DNA from: a virus
DNA length: 27,808 nucleotides
Virus record (IMG/VR): IMGVR_UViG_3300034061_003499
Location: 1 to 27,808 of that record
Strand: one strand, 5' to 3'
A program made the position numbers and the translations under genes. Below, in pieces: positions 13,915 to 21,878 of this stretch. The notes beneath the pieces were generated by a model, which was not told the origin of the DNA, did not search any database, and worked only from the letters and a program-made list of their open reading frames with translations. Positions within the stretch are counted from its first letter, which is position 1, and each line of letters opens with the position of its first letter.

Positions 13915-14186
13915 CACTTACCGGAATTTGCTTCTTCGAATATCTTCTTTTGATCTTTATACCAGTCTTGCCATGCATGTGCTAAATCTTTACAGTTGTG
14001 GTATTTCATATAGTTTCTAGTAACAGTTTTCATTAAATCGCTTAATAATACCTTTGGTTCTTCAATAGTTTCTAGTGCAGGACATTTTTGCATCAAAACT
14101 TCAGGTGCTTCAGGAAATTTTTGTTTCACCGGGATAGTAGTAGAACAACCGGTTAATAACACACAAAATAGTAGTATATATTTCAT
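13914..14186 (-). CDS. Outer-membrane lipoprotein, Rz1-like o-spanin
   Basis: 90 aa with a lipoprotein signal: MKYILLFCVLLTGC, with lipobox LTGC and acylated Cys14. The mature part reads KFPEAPEVLMQKCPALETIE, then LLSDLMKTVTRNYMKYHNCK and WQDWYKDQKKIFEE, a pattern typical of Rz1-type lipoproteins of phages of Gram-negative hosts, which span the periplasm together with an inner-membrane partner and fuse the membranes at lysis. The start overlaps the stop of the 171-aa i-spanin candidate (ATGA). Length is larger than lambda Rz1 (60 aa) but normal for separated two-gene spanins. Confidence 0.8.
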   Translation of the reverse strand: MKYILLFCVLLTGCSTTIPVKQKFPEAPEVLMQKCPALETIEEPKVLLSDLMKTVTRNYMKYHNCKDLAHAWQDWYKDQKKIFEEANSGK

Positions 14187-14698
14187 TTCTTAGGAAAAAT
14201 TAATTTTGATTTAGCAGCATCATTGTGCAATTTAGTATCCACCGGTGTAGTAGGTGTCGCTACTGTCAGTTCTTCTACTGACTTACTTAGCGCCGCAGCA
14301 TTATGGGCTTTAATTACCGATTCAGGTATAGGGCAAGTTTTGTCATAATGTACTACTTCCCTATCTATGTATTTTATAATGTCTTCGCCCTTCTCCCTAA
14401 TTACCTCTCGTTTAGTGAGAATTTCTTTTACAATTTTTGTATTTACTTTGGATGCTCTAATTTCAGCATCTTTGAGTTTAACTTCCAATTCTGCAATTTT
14501 TTGCTTGAGTTTCTTTTCTTGAGCCAATCCACCTTCAAGGTACACGCCCCAAGCAAAAATCAATATGCTTATTACTTGTATAGGGAATTTATATCTATTA
14601 AGTATAGGAATAAAACTAAGGACAAAGCCGGCTATTATTCCTAGTACACCTACTACAAATATAGTATGAGTAAAAAATTCAGTTATTTCTGCAAACAT
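14183..14698 (-). CDS. Inner-membrane i-spanin (Rz-like) protein, 171 aa
   Basis: Two hydrophobic segments at about residues 8-33 and 38-56 are followed by a long Lys/Glu coiled coil (about 60-115: KKLKQKIAELEVKLKDAEIR onward). The end has DKTCPIPESVIKAHNAAA, a sequence typical of Rz-like proteins just after the coiled coil. Together with the downstream lipoprotein it forms a two-component spanin that disrupts the outer membrane in the last step of lysis. Classical Rz has one helix, so the second segment is unusual. The ATG follows GATAAATA plus five bases and no Shine-Dalgarno is present. Confidence 0.78.
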   Translation of the reverse strand: MFAEITEFFTHTIFVVGVLGIIAGFVLSFIPILNRYKFPIQVISILIFAWGVYLEGGLAQEKKLKQKIAELEVKLKDAEIRASKVNTKIVKEILTKREVIREKGEDIIKYIDREVVHYDKTCPIPESVIKAHNAAALSKSVEELTVATPTTPVDTKLHNDAAKSKLIFPKK

Positions 14699-14703
14699 GC
14701 AGA

Positions 14704-14711
14704 TATTTATC
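14704..14711 (-). promoter_or_regulatory. NATAAATA late-promoter-like motif before the spanin genes
   Basis: GATAAATA ends five bases (TCTGC) before the ATG at 14698 and contains the TAA stop of the aminotransferase gene. Confidence 0.58.
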
Positions 14712-15765
14712 TATAAAAATCAATTACCTTATCCGCAATATATTCTACTTCGTTATCTGTTAACTCAGGATATATTGGAAGACTCAATACTCCTCTAGAT
14801 AGCATAACACTAGTACTTAACATATCAGGTTTAGTAAGTGTTTGTGCAATACCTAATTCGCTCAGTGCGTAGGGATAATGTATCTTGCTTTCTATGCCAT
14901 CAGTTAGTAAATGTGTATGTAGTGAATTTCTATTGTCCGAATATAACACAAATTTTTGATAGGTATGAGGAGCAGTATCATCACACAAACAGTTCAATGG
15001 CAAATCACGAAATGCCTCGCACCAAAATTTTGCTATTTTTGTTCTACGTCGTTGCCAGATATTAATATATTTTGATCTTACCAATACATGAGCACAATCT
15101 AATTCACTCATTTTACTATTGGTGCCGGTTGAATTGAATTCAACTGCTTTACCATTGTCTTTTTCTATGTTGATGTAGTCATATAATTCTTTGCTATCAG
15201 TGACAACCGCTCCGCCGTTTCCGGAGGCAGGTAGATTTTTGGTAGGATCAAAACTTATAGCCATACCTATACCGGTATAAACATCAGGAGTTAACCAATG
15301 CTGGGCACCATCGACAATCGCTCCATGCTTATGTGATATATCAGGTTGCCTTCCATATAAACCCACGATACACTTGATCATATCTAATGATTTACTATCA
15401 CTGATACTACTTGCATCTAATATACCATACTTATCAGTGTCTCCTAAGATAACCATCCAACCCGCATCTAAAAATGCATTTAAGGTAGCCGGATAAGTTA
15501 GATTAGGAACCATTATTGCAGGCTTGTGCAACATGGTACTGTATTTTTTTATAAAAAATTTAGCAATAAAATATAATGCTTGTGTGCCACTATGCACCGT
15601 AACGGCATATTGTGTATGAGTTTTTGTACCCAACCACAACTCAAGTAATTTAGTATACTTTCCGCTTATTAGTTGTCCACTCTGTAATACGTCATCGGTG
15701 GCTTCTAACAATTCATCTTTAAGATTTTTGTATTGACGTTTTAGTCCGAAATGAGGTATCTTCAT
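14707..15765 (-). CDS. DegT/DnrJ/EryC1/StrS-family sugar aminotransferase
   Basis: 352 aa, the usual length for the family (350-400). These PLP enzymes transfer an amino group onto keto sugars bound to nucleotides. Visible: VHSGTQALYF at 57-66 (phosphate-binding SGT), VPNLTYPATLNAFLDAGW, VDGAQHW with Asp152 for the pyridine nitrogen, SFDPTKNLPASGNGGAVVTD with Lys176 as Schiff-base lysine, and NSKMSELDCA, a family hallmark. It overlaps the upstream epimerase gene by ATGA, so the two make one small sugar-modification cassette. The product could decorate the phage DNA or virion or alter the host O-antigen; the sequence does not say which. Confidence 0.93.
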   Translation of the reverse strand: MKIPHFGLKRQYKNLKDELLEATDDVLQSGQLISGKYTKLLELWLGTKTHTQYAVTVHSGTQALYFIAKFFIKKYSTMLHKPAIMVPNLTYPATLNAFLDAGWMVILGDTDKYGILDASSISDSKSLDMIKCIVGLYGRQPDISHKHGAIVDGAQHWLTPDVYTGIGMAISFDPTKNLPASGNGGAVVTDSKELYDYINIEKDNGKAVEFNSTGTNSKMSELDCAHVLVRSKYINIWQRRRTKIAKFWCEAFRDLPLNCLCDDTAPHTYQKFVLYSDNRNSLHTHLLTDGIESKIHYPYALSELGIAQTLTKPDMLSTSVMLSRGVLSLPIYPELTDNEVEYIADKVIDFYR

Positions 15766-16733
15766 TCTGATAATTTATTCTGCCAGTATTTGCTAGTACT
15801 CAACCAATCATAATATTTTTGAAAACCTTCTTCAACATCCACTTTTGGATCATAGCCAAAATCTCTACGTGCAGCATCAATATTTAATGCACCTCTGCTA
15901 GGAAAATCTGCATCCTTGTCTTTAACTTCTATAGTACCTTTACCAACAATTTTTACAGCAAGTTGTGCTGCATCAAGTAGGCTTCTACTATGACTCTTAG
16001 TTATATTATATGTTTTATTATTAGTGTTTTCACTTAGTGCTGCCGCAACGATTCCTTTTGCTGCATCTTCAACATAGGTGAAGTCAAGGGTCTCGTTTGC
16101 TCCATTAACCTTGAGCACTCCACCGCGCATTGCAGTGAGCATGAATTTTGCAATAACTCTATCTTCCACATCAAGCGGGCCGTATACAGCACTAGGGCGA
16201 ATGATAACATGATCAAAACAGCCTCTGCGAGTGTAATCTTTAACCAGGTGCTCCCCTGCGAGTTTGAGAATTCCATATTGCCCTTGTGGTTTGCAATTAC
16301 AATCTTCTGTTACATCATCTGTAAAGTCACCATAGACCATACTAGAACTAATGTACACAAATTTCTTTACTTTATGTTTCTTGCTTAATTCGCAAAGATT
16401 CAACAGACCTTCGCTCATTACATAACTTCCTAAGCGTGGATTTGCATTAACTACTTTTTGTCTAGGAAAACTTGCCAGATGAATTACTATGTCAAAATTG
16501 TTACCTGCAAAAAGCCAGTCTACATTCCTATAATCACAGATATCATATCTATATTCTAAAGATTTTTTAATCTTTTTTCTTCGTTCACCCATTAAATAAG
16601 TTATTTCTTCTTTAGGAATAATACCATAGTTAGTACAAGTGTCTATAATAATAACACTGTGACCTAATGATTCCAGTTGTGATACTACGTGATGTCCGAT
16701 AAGGCCGAGACCGCCTGTTACTAAAATTTTCAT
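15762..16733 (-). CDS. NAD-dependent sugar epimerase/dehydratase (extended SDR)
   Basis: 323 aa. The N-terminal Rossmann motif is TGGLGLIG (residues 6-13), with Asp31 at the end of the second strand for NAD ribose. The catalytic site shows YISSSMVYG (Ser around 129-131) and QYGILK with Tyr153 and Lys157. RPSAVYGP and DFTYVEDAAKGI are typical for UDP-glucose 4-epimerase-like and dehydratase-like members. It would supply the nucleotide sugar for the aminotransferase, with which it overlaps. The 94-aa gene upstream also overlaps it by ATGA. Exact substrate cannot be read from sequence. Confidence 0.93.
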   Translation of the reverse strand: MKILVTGGLGLIGHHVVSQLESLGHSVIIIDTCTNYGIIPKEEITYLMGERRKKIKKSLEYRYDICDYRNVDWLFAGNNFDIVIHLASFPRQKVVNANPRLGSYVMSEGLLNLCELSKKHKVKKFVYISSSMVYGDFTDDVTEDCNCKPQGQYGILKLAGEHLVKDYTRRGCFDHVIIRPSAVYGPLDVEDRVIAKFMLTAMRGGVLKVNGANETLDFTYVEDAAKGIVAAALSENTNNKTYNITKSHSRSLLDAAQLAVKIVGKGTIEVKDKDADFPSRGALNIDAARRDFGYDPKVDVEEGFQKYYDWLSTSKYWQNKLSE

Positions 16734-17014
16734 TTGTATTTCAATTCAAAAAATGTTATTTGCTCAGGAGTTAATAGTGCTCTAATTTGATAGAGGTAAC
16801 CATATGTATTATTATCTAAATGACGATGCCAACTAGGTGTTTCAAATGCATTATTCATAATCCATTGTCCTTGATCTGAGTTTTCCCATGCACAAAATCC
16901 TTGTGCAGCATATATGTCAGGGTCATCTGAATCACTAACCCTAAAAGTATGCACAATATGTGTTGTTACTATAGTATCCTTACCATCCGGTGTTGTGATG
17001 ATTTTATAACTCAA
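16730..17014 (-). CDS. Hypothetical protein, 94 aa, TTG start
   Basis: Reads MSYKIITTPDGKDTIVTTHI and later QGFCAWENSDQGQWIMNNAF, WHRHLDNNTYGYLYQIRALL and TPEQITFFELKYK. It is rich in aromatic residues and looks like a compact single domain. There is no in-frame ATG; the frame opens with TTG two bases after the thymidylate synthase stop, with GGCGG upstream as a possible ribosome site, so coupling to that gene is likely. It overlaps the epimerase by ATGA. I do not recognise the family. Confidence 0.68.
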   Translation of the reverse strand: MSYKIITTPDGKDTIVTTHIVHTFRVSDSDDPDIYAAQGFCAWENSDQGQWIMNNAFETPSWHRHLDNNTYGYLYQIRALLTPEQITFFELKYK

Positions 17015-17016
17015 GA

Positions 17017-17916
17017 TTATACCGCCATTTTTGCCTTTATTTGACCATGCGATTGATAATTTTCTAATCGAATATCTTCAATTAAAAAGTCATCTATATT
17101 CTTTGTTGTAGGGTTTATCCACAATGTTGGTAGTGGGTATTCTTCTCTTGTTAGTTGTTCTTTAACTTGATCTATATGGTCCTTGTAGATGTGTGTATCT
17201 CCTGTACTGATTACCAGTTCACCTACTGACAGATCGCATACTTGTGCTATCATGTGAGTTAGTAATGCATAACTAGCAATATTAAAAGGTAACCCCAAAA
17301 ACACATCCACACTACGCTGGTACATATGGCAAGACAATTCTTTATTTTTGTTAACATAATACTGACTCATGACATGGCAAGGAGGAAGTGCCATTTGATC
17401 TAAATCAGATACGTTCCATGAACTAAGAATATGCCTACGACCATTAGGATCTTTTTGTAGACCATCAATTAAATTTTTAAGTTGGTCTACTTCAGTTCTA
17501 TCTACAGCAATTCTGTCACCACCTAAATGTGCAGGGCCAAAATTAACTAACTCTTTATACTTTCTCCAGTGTCGCCATTGCACACCGTATACTCTACCTA
17601 AATCACCGTCGAATTCTGCTTTAGATTTCCAATAAGGTGCTAAAGCATTAGGTGTCCAAATAGTTACTGTACCCTCTTTGGTCCCGTGCGTGATTTCTGC
17701 GAGCCTTCGTTCATCACTTGAACCTTCGATGAACCAGAGTAGTTCACCGACAACCGCTTTCCAAGCCAGTTTTTTAGTAGTGATTGCGGGAAAGCCCCTA
17801 CGCAAATCAAAGCGAAGATGACGGCCAAAAACACTACGGGTACCAATACCAGTTCTATCATCACGTTCTTCTCCGTTGTTTAAAATATCAGTTAACAAAT
17901 CATGATACTGTTTCAT
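17017..17916 (-). CDS. thyA: Thymidylate synthase (ThyA type)
   Basis: 299 aa from the ATG at 17916, which overlaps the dihydrofolate reductase stop (ATGA). It makes dTMP from dUMP using methylene-tetrahydrofolate. Visible: DDRTGIGTRSVFG (folate and phosphate site), LLWFIEGSSD, the phosphate-binding NGRRHILSSWN with Arg160 and Arg161, the catalytic PPCH with Cys180, and QRSVDVFLGLPFNIASYALL with HIYKDH. It is somewhat longer than E. coli ThyA (264 aa) because of a central insertion around 75-155. A longer reading from an upstream TTG is possible but unnecessary. Regenerated dihydrofolate would be reduced by the next gene's product. Confidence 0.97.
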   Translation of the reverse strand: MKQYHDLLTDILNNGEERDDRTGIGTRSVFGRHLRFDLRRGFPAITTKKLAWKAVVGELLWFIEGSSDERRLAEITHGTKEGTVTIWTPNALAPYWKSKAEFDGDLGRVYGVQWRHWRKYKELVNFGPAHLGGDRIAVDRTEVDQLKNLIDGLQKDPNGRRHILSSWNVSDLDQMALPPCHVMSQYYVNKNKELSCHMYQRSVDVFLGLPFNIASYALLTHMIAQVCDLSVGELVISTGDTHIYKDHIDQVKEQLTREEYPLPTLWINPTTKNIDDFLIEDIRLENYQSHGQIKAKMAV

Positions 17917-18368
17917 CGTTTTGCCCAAACCTCATATGTATGATCTGAATTTACTTCTTCATACTGAAGAGAAAATTCTTTGGTTAATTTTAACAAATCA
18001 ATAAACGTATCACAATCATATTTGGTGAACGTTCTTGATAAATGCACAACATCAATCATATGCCAATGTGAGTTTATGACGCTAGCACCGCCTATTAACC
18101 AAGCATTTTTATATTCACTAAAATGGTTTAAATTTGGTACTGCTATAGCACCGTTAGGTAATAGTAAATTTTGACTGGTCAAAATAAAATTAAGCCTACC
18201 TAGTAATGGTTTTTTAGGTAGACTTTCCCATGTGTTTCTACCCATGACTACAACTTGTCCATCAGTTAATTTCTTAAATCTAGGCAAATCGCCCTGAATT
18301 TTAGTCCAGGGCAATTTATTTTTATAGCCTATACCACCATCGGGGTCACAAGCCAATATCAATTTCAT
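17913..18368 (-). CDS. folA: Dihydrofolate reductase
   Basis: 151 aa, normal length. It starts MKLILACDPDGGIGYKNKLP with the typical GIGxxNxLPW loop, then DLPRFKKLTDGQVVVMGRNTWESLP (catalytic acidic residue and the MGRxTWES NADPH motif), LNFILTSQ, and WLIGGASVI (the IGGAxxY-like NADPH loop). It recycles the dihydrofolate made by thymidylate synthase, and the two genes overlap, as they do in T4 (frd-td). The upstream 98-aa gene also overlaps by ATGA. Phage-encoded copies raise dTMP supply during replication. Confidence 0.95.
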   Translation of the reverse strand: MKLILACDPDGGIGYKNKLPWTKIQGDLPRFKKLTDGQVVVMGRNTWESLPKKPLLGRLNFILTSQNLLLPNGAIAVPNLNHFSEYKNAWLIGGASVINSHWHMIDVVHLSRTFTKYDCDTFIDLLKLTKEFSLQYEEVNSDHTYEVWAKR

Positions 18369-18661
18369 AGTTTATTCAATAATCGGTCTGTTTCCGGCTG
18401 CACTGTTTCTGCGATGGTTTGTACATTTAACGTAAACTCTACACTAACAATTTCATGATCTAATTCATGCAATTTTCTGCTAACCGCTTCTTCGATCTGA
18501 TCAGGGTCTAAACCTTGTTGTAGGAATCTTTCTATATTGATGGTTTGTTGTTTTTTATTTACCAATTTAACAATTATTTTTTTAATAAATTGTATTGGAA
18601 TTTTTTGTTTTTCAACATCCTCAAGTATATGTTCCCATTTTGCAATGAATTCGGGACTCAT
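18365..18661 (-). CDS. Hypothetical helical protein, 98 aa
   Basis: Starts MSPEFIAKWEHILEDVEKQK. It appears wholly helical with a basic central segment (FIKKIIVKLVNKKQQTINIE) and an acidic second half (LDPDQIEEAVSRKLHELDHE). It overlaps the 224-aa gene upstream by TAATG and the dihydrofolate reductase gene downstream by ATGA, so it is part of the same polycistronic message. No recognised family or catalytic motif; a regulator of expression is conceivable but unsupported. Confidence 0.72.
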   Translation of the reverse strand: MSPEFIAKWEHILEDVEKQKIPIQFIKKIIVKLVNKKQQTINIERFLQQGLDPDQIEEAVSRKLHELDHEIVSVEFTLNVQTIAETVQPETDRLLNKL

Positions 18662-19335
18662 TATGCTGCTACTTTAGTACGTGCTTTCCTAGGTTTTGTT
18701 GCAAGTTTTGTTTCGGGTGATGGTTTAACTGGATCCATACTTGCTGCTTCTTGTAATAGCCTGCTCGCCTCTGCCATCAATCCTTGAGCCTCTCTGCTCA
18801 TCTTTTCAGCCTGTTGACGTAAACTATTGGCTAATTGTCCGTCACCCAATGCATCTCCGGTACTCGAAACAGGTTGCGCTGCTGGGGTATTTTGTGGACC
18901 ACGCATCCTTCTTACCACATCTTGCGGGTTTTGTAGACCTAAACTCTTATCCATTTCAGCCAATTTCCTAACGGCTTCTTCTCCCTGTTGCATTTCATCA
19001 AGTATCTTGTTAAGTTCATTCAACTTAATTTTTACATTTGGTTGCGGAGTCATTACAATGAGTTCAGTGTTAACCTTTTTTAGTTGACCTTCCATATGTA
19101 ATACTTGAAGTATAGGCCTACCATCTCTAGTAAAAGTCCTGTTAAGTGCGTCTGCTAGGTCTTGACTGTTTTGACCAATATCACTTTCAATACACTTCAT
19201 CATAGGATCATGAATGTGTTGGTTTAAAATTTCTGTGTACGTGACTAAGCACATATGAGGTTCGCCTGGAACCTCTCTAAAAATAACAGCGACTTTTCTA
19301 TCACCGTGTTTGCCTACATGTCTTAAAAAACTCAT
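18661..19335 (-). CDS. Conserved phage protein of unknown function, 224 aa
   Basis: Starts MSFLRHVGKHGDRKVAVIFR, then EVPGEPHMCLVTYTEILNQH and IESDIGQNSQDLADALNRTF. I recall this N-terminal domain (about residues 1-90) from T4-like phages of aquatic bacteria, where it has no assigned function. Residues 95-150 are helical with a LNELNKILDEMQQGEEAVRK segment, and the C-terminal third is Ala/Gln/Arg-rich, predicted coiled coil, ending in a basic tail (KPRKARTKVAA). GAAGGAG lies eight bases before the ATG, one of the better ribosome sites in this block, suggesting high expression. Confidence 0.8.
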   Translation of the reverse strand: MSFLRHVGKHGDRKVAVIFREVPGEPHMCLVTYTEILNQHIHDPMMKCIESDIGQNSQDLADALNRTFTRDGRPILQVLHMEGQLKKVNTELIVMTPQPNVKIKLNELNKILDEMQQGEEAVRKLAEMDKSLGLQNPQDVVRRMRGPQNTPAAQPVSSTGDALGDGQLANSLRQQAEKMSREAQGLMAEASRLLQEAASMDPVKPSPETKLATKPRKARTKVAA

Positions 19336-19365
19336 CTTAATTCTCCTTCAATAATGATATTTACT

Positions 19366-19394
19366 ATATAAATTAGTATGCTTTATTTTTTCAA
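19366..19394 (-). promoter_or_regulatory. Possible sigma70 promoter before the 224-aa gene
   Basis: TTGAAA (19394-19389), 17-bp spacer, TTATAT (19371-19366); with an 18-bp spacer the -10 reads TATATA. The TGA stop of the 82-aa gene lies in the -35 box, as at several stronger promoters. Confidence 0.4.
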
Positions 19395-19639
19395 GACCAT
19401 GTTAGTTCATAAAAAACTGCTTCTGCAGGATCCTCAAAAGAAGGTATTTTGTTATCTCTGACAGTTATTTGATCCCATGACAAATCCGTTGAATTGACAT
19501 AACAGTACCTACCTCGCAACTTTTCAATAATCCATTGATTTGATTCTTTATTAATCGGCGTTTTTGCTCGTATATAATGAGGTGGTTCAAAATTAATTTT
19601 ACGATTAGCGAACCAAACTAGTGGGTCTATTGTGTACAT
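19391..19639 (-). CDS. Hypothetical protein, 82 aa
   Basis: Starts MYTIDPLVWFANRKINFEPP and continues with KESNQWIIEKLRGRYCYVNS and FEDPAEAVFYELTWS. It is aromatic-rich and looks like a compact alpha/beta fold. The mix of FEPPHYIRAKTPINKESNQW and its length resemble small phage proteins of unknown function. It overlaps the 124-aa gene upstream by one base (TAATG), which supports the reading frame. No function can be given. Confidence 0.7.
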   Translation of the reverse strand: MYTIDPLVWFANRKINFEPPHYIRAKTPINKESNQWIIEKLRGRYCYVNSTDLSWDQITVRDNKIPSFEDPAEAVFYELTWS

Positions 19640-20013
19640 TAGAAAATTACCTGATTTTTACTATTTTCTCTATCGCTATAAATTTTGTGTCCTACGTCAC
19701 GTATTGATTGTGCGATAGTATTAGGGTCGGATTCAAAAAGACGAAATACTTCATTATACGAAAGTTCACTTGTAAATTCATATATCTCATACTTACGTTG
19801 CGCGTTAATTCTCGCCCTTATTAGTAATAAGGTTAGAGGTGGTCCTAATGGCTTAGGATCGCGATCCTCTTCCTTAAGGACACTCCATATATTTCTCTTT
19901 TCCCACTCCTCTACTTCCCTGTAGTGGGCACCTACATCAAATAATGCTTCTAATCCTAGCATATCCCACACTGCTAGAAAATGATTAAGTTTCTTCTTTT
20001 TTGACAATTTCAT
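19639..20013 (-). CDS. Hypothetical protein, 124 aa
   Basis: Starts MKLSKKKKLNHFLAVWDMLG, with a basic N-terminus, then EEWEKRNIWSVLKEEDRDPK and RARINAQRKYEIYEFTSELS, ending RDVGHKIYSDRENSKNQVIF. Mainly helical with mixed charge. Its start lies inside the end of the 79-aa gene (29-base overlap), so it is coupled to it, and it overlaps the next gene by TAATG. No family recognised. Confidence 0.7.
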   Translation of the reverse strand: MKLSKKKKLNHFLAVWDMLGLEALFDVGAHYREVEEWEKRNIWSVLKEEDRDPKPLGPPLTLLLIRARINAQRKYEIYEFTSELSYNEVFRLFESDPNTIAQSIRDVGHKIYSDRENSKNQVIF

Positions 20014-20224
20014 ATATCAACTCTGCATCACGTATGGCTTTGTCTAATGAAGGGTACTGAGGTGCAATACTTAAAATGTCTCGCCACAATGCATGACGAT
20101 TTATCAAATGTGAGGCAGGACTCTTGTATACAAGAGTCCTTTCAATAGAACCCGCCTGACGGGCGTATACTGTATTACCCCCGTCAGGTGATTCGTATAC
20201 TAGACCTTCAACCTGCTTTATCAT
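19985..20224 (-). CDS. Hypothetical protein, 79 aa
   Basis: The ATG at 20224 lies 17 bases inside the end of the VWA gene. The protein reads MIKQVEGLVYESPDGGNTVY, then ARQAGSIERTLVYKSPASHL, and ends in a helical segment with DKAIRDAELIYEIVKKEET. A longer frame reaching upstream would overlap the VWA gene by more than 120 bases and begins with a hydrophobic stretch not likely to be real. The second half resembles helical tails of small phage proteins near nucleotide-metabolism genes; no function is assigned. Confidence 0.68.
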   Translation of the reverse strand: MIKQVEGLVYESPDGGNTVYARQAGSIERTLVYKSPASHLINRHALWRDILSIAPQYPSLDKAIRDAELIYEIVKKEET

Positions 20225-21521
20225 CAAAGATAGCAAAAGTACCGAATGGGGGATTCGGGTTCTTGTCACCGTGAATGATCCAAGTAGTATCACAGTAATT
20301 AGGATCACCCCAAGAACCGCAAGGATAGCCATCAGTGAACACAATCAGTCGCTTTGGTTGTGAGCCATCCTTCTTAAGGTAATCAAAGATTGCATCAAAG
20401 TCAGTACCACCGCCACCCTTAGGTTCATAACCATCGATTGTGTCTAGGTTCTCGCTAGAGTATTCAGCCGGATTATAAACCTCAGTGTCAAAAGAAAAGA
20501 CCTTGACCTTGAAGCCGTCAAACGCAGCCAGCATCCCGCCGATTTCTCCTAAGAACTGTTGGGCTTGCTTGTCTGAAATCGAGCCTGACATATCGATAGC
20601 AATAGTAACATCAATCTCTTCACCAGGGGTCATACCTGGCATAACAGCATCCATATGCCAACCTCGGCGAGAAGGACGCATCCATGAATAGTCAATCTTA
20701 ATAGCACTAGTGATGTTTGTTTGAATCAACTCGCGCCAGGGCATGACGGGATCAGTTGCCTGTTTGATCAAACGTTCAACACCTACAGGAATAGTGCCTG
20801 CTTCGGCCGATTGTGCCGCGCTGATGATAGCCTGCTTGACTTCTTGGCGAACACGCTCACGTTCCTCATCAGACATTTGAGGACGTTTACCTTTACCTTT
20901 CTTGTTTCCATCATTATCGTCACCTTCGCCGTCACCTTCGCCGTCACCGTCAAGGTGATCATCAATCATTTGATCGACCAGATCATCGATAGAAATCTTT
21001 TGTGCATTTTTCATGAGGTCATCATAGATTTCCTCACTAGCCTTACCATCATACTTTGATTCATACAAGCAAGGAACAGTGGTAATAAATTGACCGACCT
21101 TGTGGCGCTTCAAGTCAGCGTTAACCGCATAGTCATTAGCAATGTTGAAAATTTGCGGATCGCGTGTACCACGACGACCCATATGATCATAAACCACGTG
21201 CAAAACTTCATGACCTACAAGGAATTCAACTTCCTTAGGGCGTAGCATCATGATGAAGCGGCTATTGTAATAGAACTTCAGACCATCTGTGGCCGCAGTA
21301 GAACACCATTCATCAGCGTTGACCAATTGAAGGCGAGTTGCGAGGTTGCCGAAAAACGAATGGCGTAGTAGCAAACCGATACGTGCAGTAACCAGTCGCT
21401 CACGTGCCTGATAATCGATCTTGGGATCAGTGGGTCCTACAAGGTTTTCAAATTTCTTGCTACGGGTCTTCTTCTTACCTTTAGTACCGGGAAGAACATC
21501 ACTCATCTTGACAATATTCAT
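20208..21521 (-). CDS. DUF2201-type protein: metallopeptidase-like domain plus VWA domain
   Basis: 437 aa from the ATG at 21521, chosen because AAGGA lies eight bases upstream. The N-terminal half carries HEVLHVVYDH (HExxH at 104-108), the zinc-ligand motif of a putative metallopeptidase domain. Residues 188-206 are an Asp/Gly/Glu repeat linker. The C-terminal half has the VWA metal site AIDMSGSIS (Asp310-Ser-Gly-Ser) and a further GGGGTDFDAIFDYL and VFTDGYPCG, completing the MIDAS pattern. This is the arrangement I know as DUF2201. It is encoded next to a MoxR ATPase, whose usual partners are VWA proteins; the pair may act as a chaperone or metal-insertion machine. It has its own consensus promoter. 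Confidence 0.88.
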   Translation of the reverse strand: MNIVKMSDVLPGTKGKKKTRSKKFENLVGPTDPKIDYQARERLVTARIGLLLRHSFFGNLATRLQLVNADEWCSTAATDGLKFYYNSRFIMMLRPKEVEFLVGHEVLHVVYDHMGRRGTRDPQIFNIANDYAVNADLKRHKVGQFITTVPCLYESKYDGKASEEIYDDLMKNAQKISIDDLVDQMIDDHLDGDGEGDGEGDDNDGNKKGKGKRPQMSDEERERVRQEVKQAIISAAQSAEAGTIPVGVERLIKQATDPVMPWRELIQTNITSAIKIDYSWMRPSRRGWHMDAVMPGMTPGEEIDVTIAIDMSGSISDKQAQQFLGEIGGMLAAFDGFKVKVFSFDTEVYNPAEYSSENLDTIDGYEPKGGGGTDFDAIFDYLKKDGSQPKRLIVFTDGYPCGSWGDPNYCDTTWIIHGDKNPNPPFGTFAIFDDKAG

Positions 21522-21548
21522 TGGTTGGTCCTTTATTAACATGTTTGT

Positions 21549-21577
21549 ATTATAGCAAACTCAGGATTTATTGTCAA
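21549..21577 (-). promoter_or_regulatory. Early-type sigma70 promoter (TTGACAATAAAT class)
   Basis: TTGACA (21577-21572), 17-bp spacer starting ATAAATCC, TATAAT (21554-21549). It drives the DUF2201/VWA gene and perhaps the overlapping chain down to thyA. Confidence 0.88.
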
Positions 21578-21820
21578 TTATTGCAGCCGTCGAGGATTTG
21601 TCTCAGTATCCAATGATACTAGTGCATCTGACAATTTCTGAAATTCATCCTCAGGAAGTGCATCAATTAATTCATCAATTGGAGTAGAATTCTCAAACAA
21701 TTCTCCATTAGCAGCCATTGTTCGTATTTGTTCTACAAGGTTATCCAACTCTTCCTGTGACCCTTCAAAGTCATCAAAACAACCCGGGGCAAAAACAATT
21801 TCTAATTTCTTTTCGGACAT
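21578..21820 (-). CDS. Acidic small protein, 80 aa
   Basis: Starts MSEKKLEIVFAPGCFDDFEG, then SQEELDNLVEQIRTMAANGE and a run of DELIDALPEDEFQKLSDALV. It is helical and strongly acidic. It lies between the MoxR and VWA genes, so it may serve as their adaptor, though nothing in the sequence proves it. The longer frame upstream runs back through the terminator and is rejected. There is no clear Shine-Dalgarno; the leader between the terminator T-run and the ATG is only 13 bases (A/T-rich), so expression probably depends on read-through. Confidence 0.65.
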   Translation of the reverse strand: MSEKKLEIVFAPGCFDDFEGSQEELDNLVEQIRTMAANGELFENSTPIDELIDALPEDEFQKLSDALVSLDTETNPRRLQ

Positions 21821-21833
21821 AAATTTATTTAGT

Positions 21834-21860
21834 AAAAAAAGGGTGAGATTTCTCACCCTT
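21834..21860 (-). terminator. Intrinsic terminator after the MoxR gene
   Basis: Stem AAGGGTGAG / CTCACCCTT with a short loop, followed on the minus strand by seven T residues: a textbook terminator about 18 bases after the MoxR stop codon. It lies directly upstream of the 80-aa gene, which would be reached only by read-through. Confidence 0.9.
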
Positions 21861-21878
21861 GTATAAACAACTAATAAC

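Noticed and set aside
20225-20344. Longer, hydrophobic N-terminus for the 79-aa gene
   Set aside because: It lies inside the VWA coding region and starts at a non-ATG codon; the ATG at 20224 gives an ordinary short overlap.
20930-20962. Short tandem repeat on DNA level
   Set aside because: It encodes the Asp/Gly/Glu linker of the VWA protein and needs no separate explanation.
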